Shown here in pieces: positions 30,950 to 39,589 of a stretch of DNA of 64,000 nucleotides. The notes below the pieces were generated by a model, which did not search any database, was not told the DNA's origin, and saw only the letters and a list, made by a program, of their open reading frames with translations. Position 1 is the first letter of the stretch. Each line of letters opens with the position of its first letter. Location: positions 62,001 to 126,000 of the forward strand of contig NZ_CVRP01000011.1 in the NCBI RefSeq assembly GCF_001261735.1. Reading direction: 5' to 3'. The position numbers and the translations under genes are program-made. The stretch comes from Dysgonomonas sp. BGC7. Lineage in GTDB: Bacteria > Bacteroidota > Bacteroidia > Bacteroidales > Dysgonomonadaceae.

Positions 30950-32323
30950 TCAATATTTAATTTCCGGTATATAATCAGCTCTAAAAGGAGGATAATTACA
31001 TCCGATAACGCGCAATACTTTTCCCTCAAAGTCGGTAAATACGACAGACATTGCTGTACTGGATCCAAGCACAATAAGGTTATCTTTTATTATTTGAGCA
31101 TTACTTCTGTTGGCTGATCCATACTTTTTAGGAAAAGCAACTTCGAAAGAGACTGTTGCTTTCTTTGCAGTCTGATCAACCGAGTAGACTAGTGCACGGG
31201 ATGTTCCTGTATTGCTGCCGTTATCTAACACCAGAATCTTGTTCACATCAAGGAGATAAGGGCTATGCAAGCCATTAGCAAAGCCCGCAGCATCCATTGC
31301 AACATTTCCTTTTCGGCCAACACGATAATAGACTGCACCTGTTTGTTTGTCTATTTTCCACAATTCGCTGGGAGCATTGAATGTCATATAATAGTTACCT
31401 TCCGAATCGTAGTTGACAGAATTTGCGTGCAACCAATCTCCTTTCGTCTTCATTATATCCGGATCATTTTGTGGGTTTAACTCATTAAAGCAATCCCATT
31501 GTTTCTTTATGTTACCATTTATATCCATAATAGTATATCCATCGCCCCATACAATATCCTCTGTTCCACCACCCTGAGAAGACAAGTCATATTTCTTAGG
31601 CACATAATTTACCAGAATAATATCTCCATCGGGCAATAGACGACTGTCGTGATGAGGATAAAGCTTTTTAGATTCTCTGTCTAAGATCACATTTCCACAA
31701 AGGTCTACAACGAAAACCCCATCTCCGGCATATGCCTTTTCGGAATTCCCACCTGTAATGGCCACAAAATACTTTGTTTTTGGATCGTAGTTAACAACCC
31801 TCACACCCTTAGGTACACTTTCGTACCATACTACAGTGCCTTTTGTATCGGTAACAGCGATAAAACCGGGACTATCTCTTTTTGCTAACAATATATAACC
31901 GGGTAAATCAGTTTCCATATTATCTACAGGCAATGTATATGTCGATATGTTGCCCGGGAGTGTTCCGGTACGGAATGTATAGACTTCCGATATCGTGCTG
32001 GCACTTTCAGTAGAAGCCAGAATCTGAAAATCGTAGAACATGTTAGGTTCTAAAAAGACTAAAGTAGACAGAGCCGAAGAAGAAGCATCTACAGCCAATG
32101 TTGTTTTTTTATTCTTATCGCTGCCTTGTTTCCAATATTCAATCTGATAAGTAACTTTCTTTCGAAATTCAATAGCTACATCTACTCTGAGGGCATTACT
32201 GCTGTTCACAGAGGCATTTACCGATTTTATAAGTTCTGCCGGAGCTACAGATCCGCTTTGCTCATCAGAACATGATACAAGTATCACAGCAAAGATTAGT
32301 ATAGTATATTTCAATAATTTCAT
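30950..32323 (-). CDS. Arylsulfotransferase (ASST)-like lipoprotein
   Basis: 457 residues. A lipoprotein signal (LIFAVILVSCSDEQ) precedes an Fn3-like domain (about 30-125) and a beta-propeller of the ASST type. Key segments are PHHDSRLLPDGDIILVNY, DWLHANSVNYDSEGNYYMTF and GLHSPYLLDVNKILVLDNGS, giving the three conserved His with the repeated H..x..L..DG/N-I pattern. ASST enzymes move a sulfate group from a phenolic sulfate to an acceptor through a His intermediate, in the periplasm or at the surface. Its position among glycan enzymes for sulfated polymers suggests sulfate handling; the actual donor and acceptor are unknown. Confidence 0.82.
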   Translation of the reverse strand: MKLLKYTILIFAVILVSCSDEQSGSVAPAELIKSVNASVNSSNALRVDVAIEFRKKVTYQIEYWKQGSDKNKKTTLAVDASSSALSTLVFLEPNMFYDFQILASTESASTISEVYTFRTGTLPGNISTYTLPVDNMETDLPGYILLAKRDSPGFIAVTDTKGTVVWYESVPKGVRVVNYDPKTKYFVAITGGNSEKAYAGDGVFVVDLCGNVILDRESKKLYPHHDSRLLPDGDIILVNYVPKKYDLSSQGGGTEDIVWGDGYTIMDINGNIKKQWDCFNELNPQNDPDIMKTKGDWLHANSVNYDSEGNYYMTFNAPSELWKIDKQTGAVYYRVGRKGNVAMDAAGFANGLHSPYLLDVNKILVLDNGSNTGTSRALVYSVDQTAKKATVSFEVAFPKKYGSANRSNAQIIKDNLIVLGSSTAMSVVFTDFEGKVLRVIGCNYPPFRADYIPEIKY

Positions 32324-32387
32324 AATAGTTCTCTTTATTTAATGTAGCTACCCTCTTCTATTCAGGTAGCTACATTTATTGTTCAAA

Positions 32388-33851
32388 TTAATATGAAGTA
32401 TATTTCACATAGTCGAATTTGCCTGTATTACTACGAGTCATATCTTTGTCTCCCCACCACTTCAACTGTCCTGACGAACATATTATTTTGAAGTTTACAT
32501 CTGAAGGACCATACCATAGATCTTTTGTATAAATAGATTCTCCGTCAAGTAACCAGCTAGCTTTATATTTTCCATCTACGACAGTCAGCTCGATAACAAA
32601 CTCATATTCACCCGGTGCAATAGGTTTATACACTTCCATTTCGGGAGATTGGTCTGAAGAAAGGCGCAGAACCAGTTTATCGGCAGGAATACTATAATCG
32701 GCTCTGTTGCCTGCTGTTCCATACATGGCAGTCATACCTAAAGCATGATACCCTTTATCTTCATTAGATGTGTACAACATACCACCTGTAGTAAAACGTG
32801 CGGCAGTTTCCATTTCAGGAATTATTACTTTCCAAACATATTTACCCGTACCATAGGCAGTAAGCGATTCCAGATTATTTCGGCTCATACCCACATAAGC
32901 AGGATCGATAGTGAGAGAAACTATTCCATTTTCGAATTTTATGAAGTCTTTTCCATCAGCCCCAATATTACTACTCTGCTGCCATCCATCAATGTTATTA
33001 AAATCCCATATAACAGTTTCGTCCGGCATAGGTTCCGGTTCCGGATCAACCGGAGTTATTGGATCTGTCGGAGTTACAGGCTCCATTGCATAATCGTACG
33101 GTATGTATTTCACATAGTCATAGAGTGCATAATTGTCTTGTTTAGGCCAATGATCTCCTACAAATTTCAGATTCTCGACACTGCAAAATATAAAAAAAGG
33201 ATATTCTTCACCAAAGGTCTGTTGTATAAGTACAGCCGGAGCTCCGTCAATGATCCATTTCACAAGATACTTTCCATCCACTAAAGACAAATCTATTTCA
33301 AAAGTATGCCATGCATTCTTCTTTATTTTAGTTTTCACATGATTGTGCGGATTAGCCTGAGTGGTCATATAAGCAACGACTTCGTCATCTGCTGCATTAA
33401 GTTCTGCTCTATCGGCCGCAGTTCCTGAACCAATTTCGAAGTCTATCTCGTGCTCGTCATCATTGTAAAGCCAAGCTCCAATACTAGCCCTGTCTCCCAT
33501 ACCTAAATCGGAAACATATACACGCCAAATATATCGTCCTGCCCCATATTGCTGAGGGGTTCGCACTTTCTTACGCTCTTGTGTACGTGCATGGGTAAAT
33601 ATTTTAAGCTTGCCATCCTCTATAAAGGATTGTGGAACATCTGCATTTTCTCCTTGATTAGCATGCACCCACCCATCTAAAGTATTAAAATCCCATGTTT
33701 TAGCCTTAGCCTCATTGTAAGTTCCTTGTTTTACAGCAGTGCCGGGATCGTCTGTGTAAAGACTGTCTTTGTCTCCATCATTGCATGCTGTACTCAGCCC
33801 CAGAAAGCCGATCACAGATATTGCAAGTACATATTTGTATATTTCTTTCAT
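32388..33851 (-). CDS. Lipoprotein with two GH16-like jelly-roll domains
   Basis: 487 residues from the Met before the lipoprotein signal (MKEIYKYVLAISVIGFLGLSTAC); an ATG 30 bp upstream overlaps the previous gene and is less likely. Domain 1 (about 45-265) has WDFNTLDGWVHANQGEN, YGAGRYIWRVYVSDLG and EHEIDFEIG, whose E-I-D-F-E matches the GH16 catalytic ExDxE form. A Pro-rich linker (TPTDPITPVDPEPEPMPDE) leads to domain 2 (about 285-485), which has the same fold pattern but reads DKGYHALGM where the motif should be, so it is probably binding only. A lipoprotein outer-membrane location fits surface glycan capture or cleavage. The gene follows a single-domain paralog. Confidence 0.7.
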   Translation of the reverse strand: MKEIYKYVLAISVIGFLGLSTACNDGDKDSLYTDDPGTAVKQGTYNEAKAKTWDFNTLDGWVHANQGENADVPQSFIEDGKLKIFTHARTQERKKVRTPQQYGAGRYIWRVYVSDLGMGDRASIGAWLYNDDEHEIDFEIGSGTAADRAELNAADDEVVAYMTTQANPHNHVKTKIKKNAWHTFEIDLSLVDGKYLVKWIIDGAPAVLIQQTFGEEYPFFIFCSVENLKFVGDHWPKQDNYALYDYVKYIPYDYAMEPVTPTDPITPVDPEPEPMPDETVIWDFNNIDGWQQSSNIGADGKDFIKFENGIVSLTIDPAYVGMSRNNLESLTAYGTGKYVWKVIIPEMETAARFTTGGMLYTSNEDKGYHALGMTAMYGTAGNRADYSIPADKLVLRLSSDQSPEMEVYKPIAPGEYEFVIELTVVDGKYKASWLLDGESIYTKDLWYGPSDVNFKIICSSGQLKWWGDKDMTRSNTGKFDYVKYTSY

Positions 33852-33877
33852 ATTATTTTCATTAAAAGTTAATTCTA

Positions 33878-34561
33878 TCAATCGTGAAACACGTATTTTA
33901 CATAGTCATAAAGCGCATAATTCTCTTTCGAAGAAATATGGTCTCCGATAAACTTAAGATTCTCGACACTACAGTATATAAAGAATGGATATTCTGTTCC
34001 ATATGTTTGTTGTACAGACGAAACCACTACATTATTTATAATCCATTGCACCAAATATTTACCCTCTACAAGAGTCAGATCTATCTCAAACGTATGCCAT
34101 CCTTTTTTCAGAAGTACGGGGGTAGACTGAAAGGGGTTAGCCTGTGTAGTCATATATGCAACCAAATCGTCGGATTGGGCTTTGAGCTGATCTCTGACTT
34201 CTTTCTTACCATAACCTATTTCAAAATCTATTTCGTGTTCATCGTCATGGTATACCCATGCCCCTATACTTGCCTGATCGCCAATACCCATATCCGAGAT
34301 ATAGACTCTCCATGTATATCGTCCCGTAGTATATATTTTGTCAAGAGTGCGTACTTTCTTTCTATCCACAGAACCCGCTCTGGTGTATATACGGAGTTTA
34401 CAATCTTCTATACCGGTCTGATTGTTAGGATTGTCATCCTGATGGGCATAAACCCACCCATCAAGCGAATCGAAATCCCAGCGGTTGTCTTTAGTCTGCT
34501 GAGCTACAACAGGTATTGACATGATAGACAGAATAGTAATAAGTAACAGAATACTTCTCAT
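33878..34561 (-). CDS. Exported single-domain GH16-like protein
   Basis: 227 residues with a Sec signal peptide (MRSILLLITILSIMSIPVVAQQ). The rest is one jelly-roll domain nearly parallel to domain 1 of the downstream neighbour: WDFDSLDGWVYAHQDDNPN, YTTGRYTWRVYISDMG, DEHEIDFEIG, WHTFEIDLTLVEGKYLVQWII and NYALYDYVKY. The E-I-D-F-E motif of GH16 is kept. It is not a lipoprotein, so it should be periplasmic or released, unlike its two-domain paralog. Substrate is unknown; the locus suggests a glycosaminoglycan or a mucin-type glycan. Confidence 0.72.
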   Translation of the reverse strand: MRSILLLITILSIMSIPVVAQQTKDNRWDFDSLDGWVYAHQDDNPNNQTGIEDCKLRIYTRAGSVDRKKVRTLDKIYTTGRYTWRVYISDMGIGDQASIGAWVYHDDEHEIDFEIGYGKKEVRDQLKAQSDDLVAYMTTQANPFQSTPVLLKKGWHTFEIDLTLVEGKYLVQWIINNVVVSSVQQTYGTEYPFFIYCSVENLKFIGDHISSKENYALYDYVKYVFHD

Positions 34562-34582
34562 TTCTCTATTTTTATTTATTTT

Positions 34583-36235
34583 TTATTTGGTAAAGGTTCG
34601 GCAATTAAGTAATGCGGGATTCAAATCCGACTCTCGTTTAGGAACGGGGAAATATCTCCTTATATCATTTTCTTTCAAATCGTTAGGATAGACTTTCCAT
34701 TCGGAACTAAAATCGGCATTAGGATCTGTACTATTCTGCTTGCGCCACTCCGATTTTGTCTTGATCTGAGCGATGTAGCCATCCATCCGGTTTTTCCACA
34801 GCCCCATTCTTATAAGATCGGGACGTCTCGAACCTTCATTATTTAATTCGAACAGACGTTCGTCACAGATAGCGCTACGCAACCCTTCTTTCGAAGTGTA
34901 GTTTATCAGTTGTAGGTTATGCGTGGTGTTTTGGAAAGCACGTTCACGTATATTATTCACCAGATTCAAGGCATCCTGAGATGGTCCATTCAGTTCGTTT
35001 AATATTTCGGCTTTGCATAAGATGATATCGGCTAAACGCAAGATTACCATATTATTATTAGTGTTATAATTATAGCTTCCAGGACGCAAATATTTATATT
35101 TCTTGGTATAGGCAGCATCTAACTCAAGAGTCCTTTCCCCAGCGGAAGGAACATTCAAAGCATATACTTTTCCTACTTCTTCTATAGATGCAGGTATCCT
35201 ATAATAGATAGGTTCATCGTATACGTTTTTAAAATTTGTCACCAACAATTCTGTAAAACGCTGATCGGCTTTATCAAATTTCCAAGCAAGTTCGAGAGGA
35301 ACACTAAACAAATCCCAACCCATGTCGTAATTCCAAGGAGTAAAATTCATCCCTATATCAGAACTTCCATTTGGCAGATCTTTGCGTGAGCGTACAGCAA
35401 AAAGAATTTCATTGTTGTATAAAGTCTCGTCTTTCGACGGATCAAATACATTCCAAACTTTTGGCTGCAACGAATACACGCCTTTATCACGCAGTGTTAA
35501 TACTTCATTTGCATAATGCAAAGCCGATTGCCATTTAGCCGTTGCATCTCCTCCATTAAGTCTGGTTCTACCGGCAGCACGCATGTATAATCGACAAAGC
35601 ATACCATAGGTGGCCCCTAAAGTCGGACGCCCTGCATCTGCCGTAGTACCATAATCTTGAGGTAGAGAATTTTTTGCCATCAGCAAGTCATATTCTATTT
35701 GCTGCTCAATATCTTCGATAGAGGATGGCGGAATCTTGGTGTCGACAGCTATCTTACTGTTAACAATAAGAGGCACTGTATAAAACAGATCGGTTAACTG
35801 ATAATAGGCAAATGCTCTCATAAAGTGAGCCTCAGCTATAAGTCTGTTTTTAGCAGGCTTAGCAGCGACAAATCTTTCGTCGGGTATAGTAGGAATATTA
35901 TCAATAGCGATATTAGCCCTGCCCACCATTTGGTAGTACCCTAACCAAGAATTGGCAACATCACCGTTATCGCTCATTTTCAGCTCATTTAGCAGCTCTG
36001 TATCCATTTCTTTTTTAAAACATGCATCGGTAGTCATATCGTTGAGATAGAAAATAGCTCTTGCCGATACGGAATGTAAAGGCTGATAGATACCATTTAC
36101 AGCTTCTATAGCATTATCTTGAGTCACAAAAGCATTTTGGTCGGTATAGGTATATATTACTTCATCCAAGTCGTTGCACGAATATATTATTCCGGCTAGA
36201 AACAATATGGTGATATATATTTTTTTCATAGTCAT
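34583..36235 (-). CDS. SusD-like surface glycan-binding lipoprotein (left arm)
   Basis: 550 residues. A lipoprotein signal (KKIYITILFLAGIIYSC) is followed by the SusD/RagB fold: NAFVTQDNAIEAVNGIYQPL, AEAHFMRAFAYYQLTDLFYTVPL, TPR-like helices, and the C-terminal LADIILCKAEILNEL, ICDERLFELNNEGSRRPDLIRMG and RRYFPVPKRE. It caps the SusC transporter at the cell surface and binds glycan. It starts 7 bp after the SusC stop and precedes the GH16-like genes. MTMKK and MKK starts two codons apart are equally possible. Confidence 0.94.
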   Translation of the reverse strand: MTMKKIYITILFLAGIIYSCNDLDEVIYTYTDQNAFVTQDNAIEAVNGIYQPLHSVSARAIFYLNDMTTDACFKKEMDTELLNELKMSDNGDVANSWLGYYQMVGRANIAIDNIPTIPDERFVAAKPAKNRLIAEAHFMRAFAYYQLTDLFYTVPLIVNSKIAVDTKIPPSSIEDIEQQIEYDLLMAKNSLPQDYGTTADAGRPTLGATYGMLCRLYMRAAGRTRLNGGDATAKWQSALHYANEVLTLRDKGVYSLQPKVWNVFDPSKDETLYNNEILFAVRSRKDLPNGSSDIGMNFTPWNYDMGWDLFSVPLELAWKFDKADQRFTELLVTNFKNVYDEPIYYRIPASIEEVGKVYALNVPSAGERTLELDAAYTKKYKYLRPGSYNYNTNNNMVILRLADIILCKAEILNELNGPSQDALNLVNNIRERAFQNTTHNLQLINYTSKEGLRSAICDERLFELNNEGSRRPDLIRMGLWKNRMDGYIAQIKTKSEWRKQNSTDPNADFSSEWKVYPNDLKENDIRRYFPVPKRESDLNPALLNCRTFTK

Positions 36236-36242
36236 TAATGTT

Positions 36243-39200
36243 TTAGAAAGTTATTTTTGCTCCGAAATTAAACATCCTGTATGCCGGATAAGAACTAAAA
36301 TCAAGCCCCTGTGACACAGCACTTCCTCCATTGGTACTAACATCGGGGTCGAAGCCCTTGTAGCCAGTTATAGTAATTAAATTCTGAGCACCGACAAATA
36401 CCCTCATATTTTTAATATATTTGCTCATATTACCCCATTTTCGTAATGGTAAAGAATAGCCCATTTCTATATTCTGAAGTCTTACATAGCTGGCATCTTC
36501 CACAAAACGTGAATTGATATAAGAACCATACTTCATGCCGGCAAACTTATTATATCCGTTGCGAGGGATAGTTGTAGATGGATTTCGCTGTGTCCATCTG
36601 TCGGCAGATTCCTGTAATCTGTTCTGATCTTCGAGCAGAATACGAGTAAGATTTAGCAGTTCATTACCTATGGACGATTCTATGAAGAATGAGAAGTCGA
36701 AATCTTTATAAGTAAAATTGTTTCCTAAACCGATTATTACATCCGGATTGCCATCTCCAATTACCTTTCGGTCGTTATTAGTTATAATGCCATCTCCATC
36801 CAGATCTTTAAACTTAACATCTCCGGGTACAGAAGTCGGTTGAGCAGAATAAGTCTCTCCTGTCTGAATTATGCCATCGAAAACATATCCATATAGCGAG
36901 CTTAGAGGAAAACCTTCTTTGAGCATCACATATTCTTGAAATTCATAATTTCCATGAGGACGTAACGATTCGAAACGAGCTTCACCCTTATTCAGTTTCA
37001 GCACCTTATTTTTGTTTCGGGAAAGATTAAGAGATGTAGACCAACTCCAGTCTTTACTTTTCAGATTGTTTGATTTCACAAATAATTCGAACCCTTTATT
37101 TTCTATCTCCCCATTATTTCCCATCATAGTAGTCAATCCACCTGTAGAAGATGAAACAGCTATAGGGTTCAATAAATCTTTTGTCTTTTTACGATAGTAG
37201 TCAAAATTGACCTCGATACGCTTATTCAACAGCGAAAAATCAATTCCTAAATCGAGTTGTGCTGTAGACTCCCATTTCAAATTAGCATTTTCAGGATTGG
37301 AAGGAAACATACCTTTTACCAACACATCGCCACCTAAATATACGTCTCGCACCGAAAACTGGAATAAAGACTGATAGTAACGTATACCGTCATTACCTGT
37401 TATTCCGTAACTAGCTCTGAGTTTCAGATCGTAAAATGTAGGTTTAATAAAATTCATAAACGATTCGTCTCCAAGTTGCCACGCAAAAGATCCTGAAGGA
37501 AAATATCCCCATTTGTTGCCAGCACCAAAGTGAGAAGCTCCATCGGCTCTGAAAGAGGCATTAAATATATATTTATCATTCAATACATATTCGAGACGTG
37601 AAAAGAATGATTGCTTAGTGTTCTCAGCCTTACCCGAACCTATCCAGCCTATATTTTGAGCTAAGCCAATGTTATTGTAACCAAACTGGTCGGTAGAAAA
37701 ACCGGTTGCCTGCATCTCGTTAGCCTCACTTACTAATTTGGTATGATTGAAACCTCCCAATAACTTTATGTCGTGCATATCTGCAAATTTCTGATGCCAT
37801 GTAAGTAGTGCATCTAATTGGCCTTTATCGTATTGTTCGTTAGAAATAAAAGCTATTCCTCCTTCGGCCAATCCTACATTTGTAGACTGAGGATAATATT
37901 GTTGTTGTTTCGACTGGTCGTGACTATATGTATACTGTACTCTCGCTGTAAGTGATTTCAGAATATCTACTTCACTATACAATGTGGCATATACATTGTT
38001 ACCGGTCTGCTTTTGATCCAGATCATTTATTTCATCAAATATAGCCGGCTTTCTTTCTCTCTCGCCAAATACATTCATACCATCAGGATATACCAAAGGT
38101 GAGAGCATAAATATGCGGTACATGATATTATTGTTCGCCGCATTAGTTCCCATATTCTGATATGTCTTCTTATTTTTCACCAAAAACATACTTGCTCCAA
38201 AACGAGCTGCGCTATTTAGTTTGTAATCAAGATTCATACGACCGCTAAAGCGATTATAATCTGTATTTAAAAGAATTCCCTCATCGTCAGTATAGTTTGC
38301 TGAAATAAACATGGTCATCCTATCACTACCTCCACTGATAGAAACCTGATGGCTCTGAGTCTGCCCATCGCGTGTAGTCAGTTTCAGCCAATCGGCACCT
38401 GCTCCTGTATATTTAAGTTGTTCTTCTGTATATGGTGGATTTCCTGAACTCCCATTATCTTCCCAAACCTTCATATTATAATTAATCACATCTCTCGCTC
38501 CCATCAATTCCCATGGGTTCTTCAATTTTTTGATAGAAGAATTATAAGAATATTCAACACTATATTGATCTCTTACTCCTCTTTTAGTAGTAATAAGAAC
38601 TACTCCGTTTGCGCCCCTCGATCCGTAAATTGCGGTTGCTGCAGCATCCTTTAATATTTCTATAGATTGTATATCCTCCGGATTTATTTGGTAAGAATTA
38701 TCTGTCTGAAAACCATCTATTACATAAAGCGGCTCGTTATTAGAACTTACTGACGAAGCTCCACGAACCCGTATAGATATACTTCCTCCGGGCTCTAAAG
38801 AGTTTTGTTTTACCTGTACTCCTGCCGCACGTCCTTTCAGAAATTGGGACATATCAGTTACTACCCCGGCTTTTATCTCGTTAGTTTTTAGAGAAGTGAT
38901 GGCTCCTGCTAAATCCCGTTTTCGGGTAGTACCATATCCGACTACGACGACTTCGTCTATATCCATTGTTTCGGGCAACAATGTTATGTTTACAGAAGAC
39001 ATATTCTGTGTTACATCTATTTCTTGTGTAGCCATACCAATAAAAGAGACGACTAGGACTTGCCCAGAAGAAGCCTTAATCGTAAACTTACCATTGATAT
39101 CGGTCGATTGTCCGTTGGTGGTTCCTTTTACTACAACCGAAGCTCCGGGCAACGGTTCCATAGAAGGAGATTCCAGAACAAGGCCATTTATTATTTGCTG

Positions 39201-39272
39201 CTGGGCAAAAGCCGGACAGCTAAATATGACCAGTAAAAGAAGATAATAAAGTTTTTTCATAGAAATTTTCAT
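36243..39272 (-). CDS. SusC-like TonB-dependent transporter (left arm)
   Basis: About 1009 residues; the start is one of several in-frame Met before the signal peptide (MKKLYYLLLLVIFSCPAFAQ), and 39287 and 39260 are alternatives. The order is a CNA-B-like carboxypeptidase domain (QIINGLVLESPSMEPLPGAS), the DEVVVVGYGTTRKRDLAGAI TonB-linked segment, a plug (LKGRAAGVQVKQNS, YVIDGFQTDN, AATAIYGSRGANGVVLITTK) and a 22-strand barrel ending in YRMFNFGAKITF. It imports oligosaccharides through the outer membrane with the SusD partner. It is divergent from the sensor gene at 39590, which may control it. Confidence 0.94.
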   Translation of the reverse strand: MKISMKKLYYLLLLVIFSCPAFAQQQIINGLVLESPSMEPLPGASVVVKGTTNGQSTDINGKFTIKASSGQVLVVSFIGMATQEIDVTQNMSSVNITLLPETMDIDEVVVVGYGTTRKRDLAGAITSLKTNEIKAGVVTDMSQFLKGRAAGVQVKQNSLEPGGSISIRVRGASSVSSNNEPLYVIDGFQTDNSYQINPEDIQSIEILKDAAATAIYGSRGANGVVLITTKRGVRDQYSVEYSYNSSIKKLKNPWELMGARDVINYNMKVWEDNGSSGNPPYTEEQLKYTGAGADWLKLTTRDGQTQSHQVSISGGSDRMTMFISANYTDDEGILLNTDYNRFSGRMNLDYKLNSAARFGASMFLVKNKKTYQNMGTNAANNNIMYRIFMLSPLVYPDGMNVFGERERKPAIFDEINDLDQKQTGNNVYATLYSEVDILKSLTARVQYTYSHDQSKQQQYYPQSTNVGLAEGGIAFISNEQYDKGQLDALLTWHQKFADMHDIKLLGGFNHTKLVSEANEMQATGFSTDQFGYNNIGLAQNIGWIGSGKAENTKQSFFSRLEYVLNDKYIFNASFRADGASHFGAGNKWGYFPSGSFAWQLGDESFMNFIKPTFYDLKLRASYGITGNDGIRYYQSLFQFSVRDVYLGGDVLVKGMFPSNPENANLKWESTAQLDLGIDFSLLNKRIEVNFDYYRKKTKDLLNPIAVSSSTGGLTTMMGNNGEIENKGFELFVKSNNLKSKDWSWSTSLNLSRNKNKVLKLNKGEARFESLRPHGNYEFQEYVMLKEGFPLSSLYGYVFDGIIQTGETYSAQPTSVPGDVKFKDLDGDGIITNNDRKVIGDGNPDVIIGLGNNFTYKDFDFSFFIESSIGNELLNLTRILLEDQNRLQESADRWTQRNPSTTIPRNGYNKFAGMKYGSYINSRFVEDASYVRLQNIEMGYSLPLRKWGNMSKYIKNMRVFVGAQNLITITGYKGFDPDVSTNGGSAVSQGLDFSSYPAYRMFNFGAKITF

Positions 39273-39589
39273 TTGAGGTTTATGCACAATTTGTTTTTCA
39301 TTCTTCAGTATTTTAAAGATCTTATAGAAAATCTTCGCTTAACGGCATCATTACTTATGTATGTAAAAGTATTCTTTGATAATGTTAAATAAGTCTTGTA
39401 TCGTCTAAAATACATCCTGATTTGTATAATTAGACATTTGCTACTATTTATTTATATTATATTTGACATAGTTTTGAGGGGAGGCTTCCGTTAAGGTCTC
39501 AAACCTATTTTTTGCTCATTCATGTATAGCACTAATTGTTGGTTAGGGTTTTTAAAATGCGGCATTAAATATTAATACGTACTTAATGT
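39273..39589. other. Divergent regulatory region between SusC and sensor 1
   Basis: About 315 bp with no gene. A minus-strand -7-like TAGGTTTG (complement of 39500-39507) lacks a clear -33. I find no obvious operator repeat. Confidence 0.4.
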
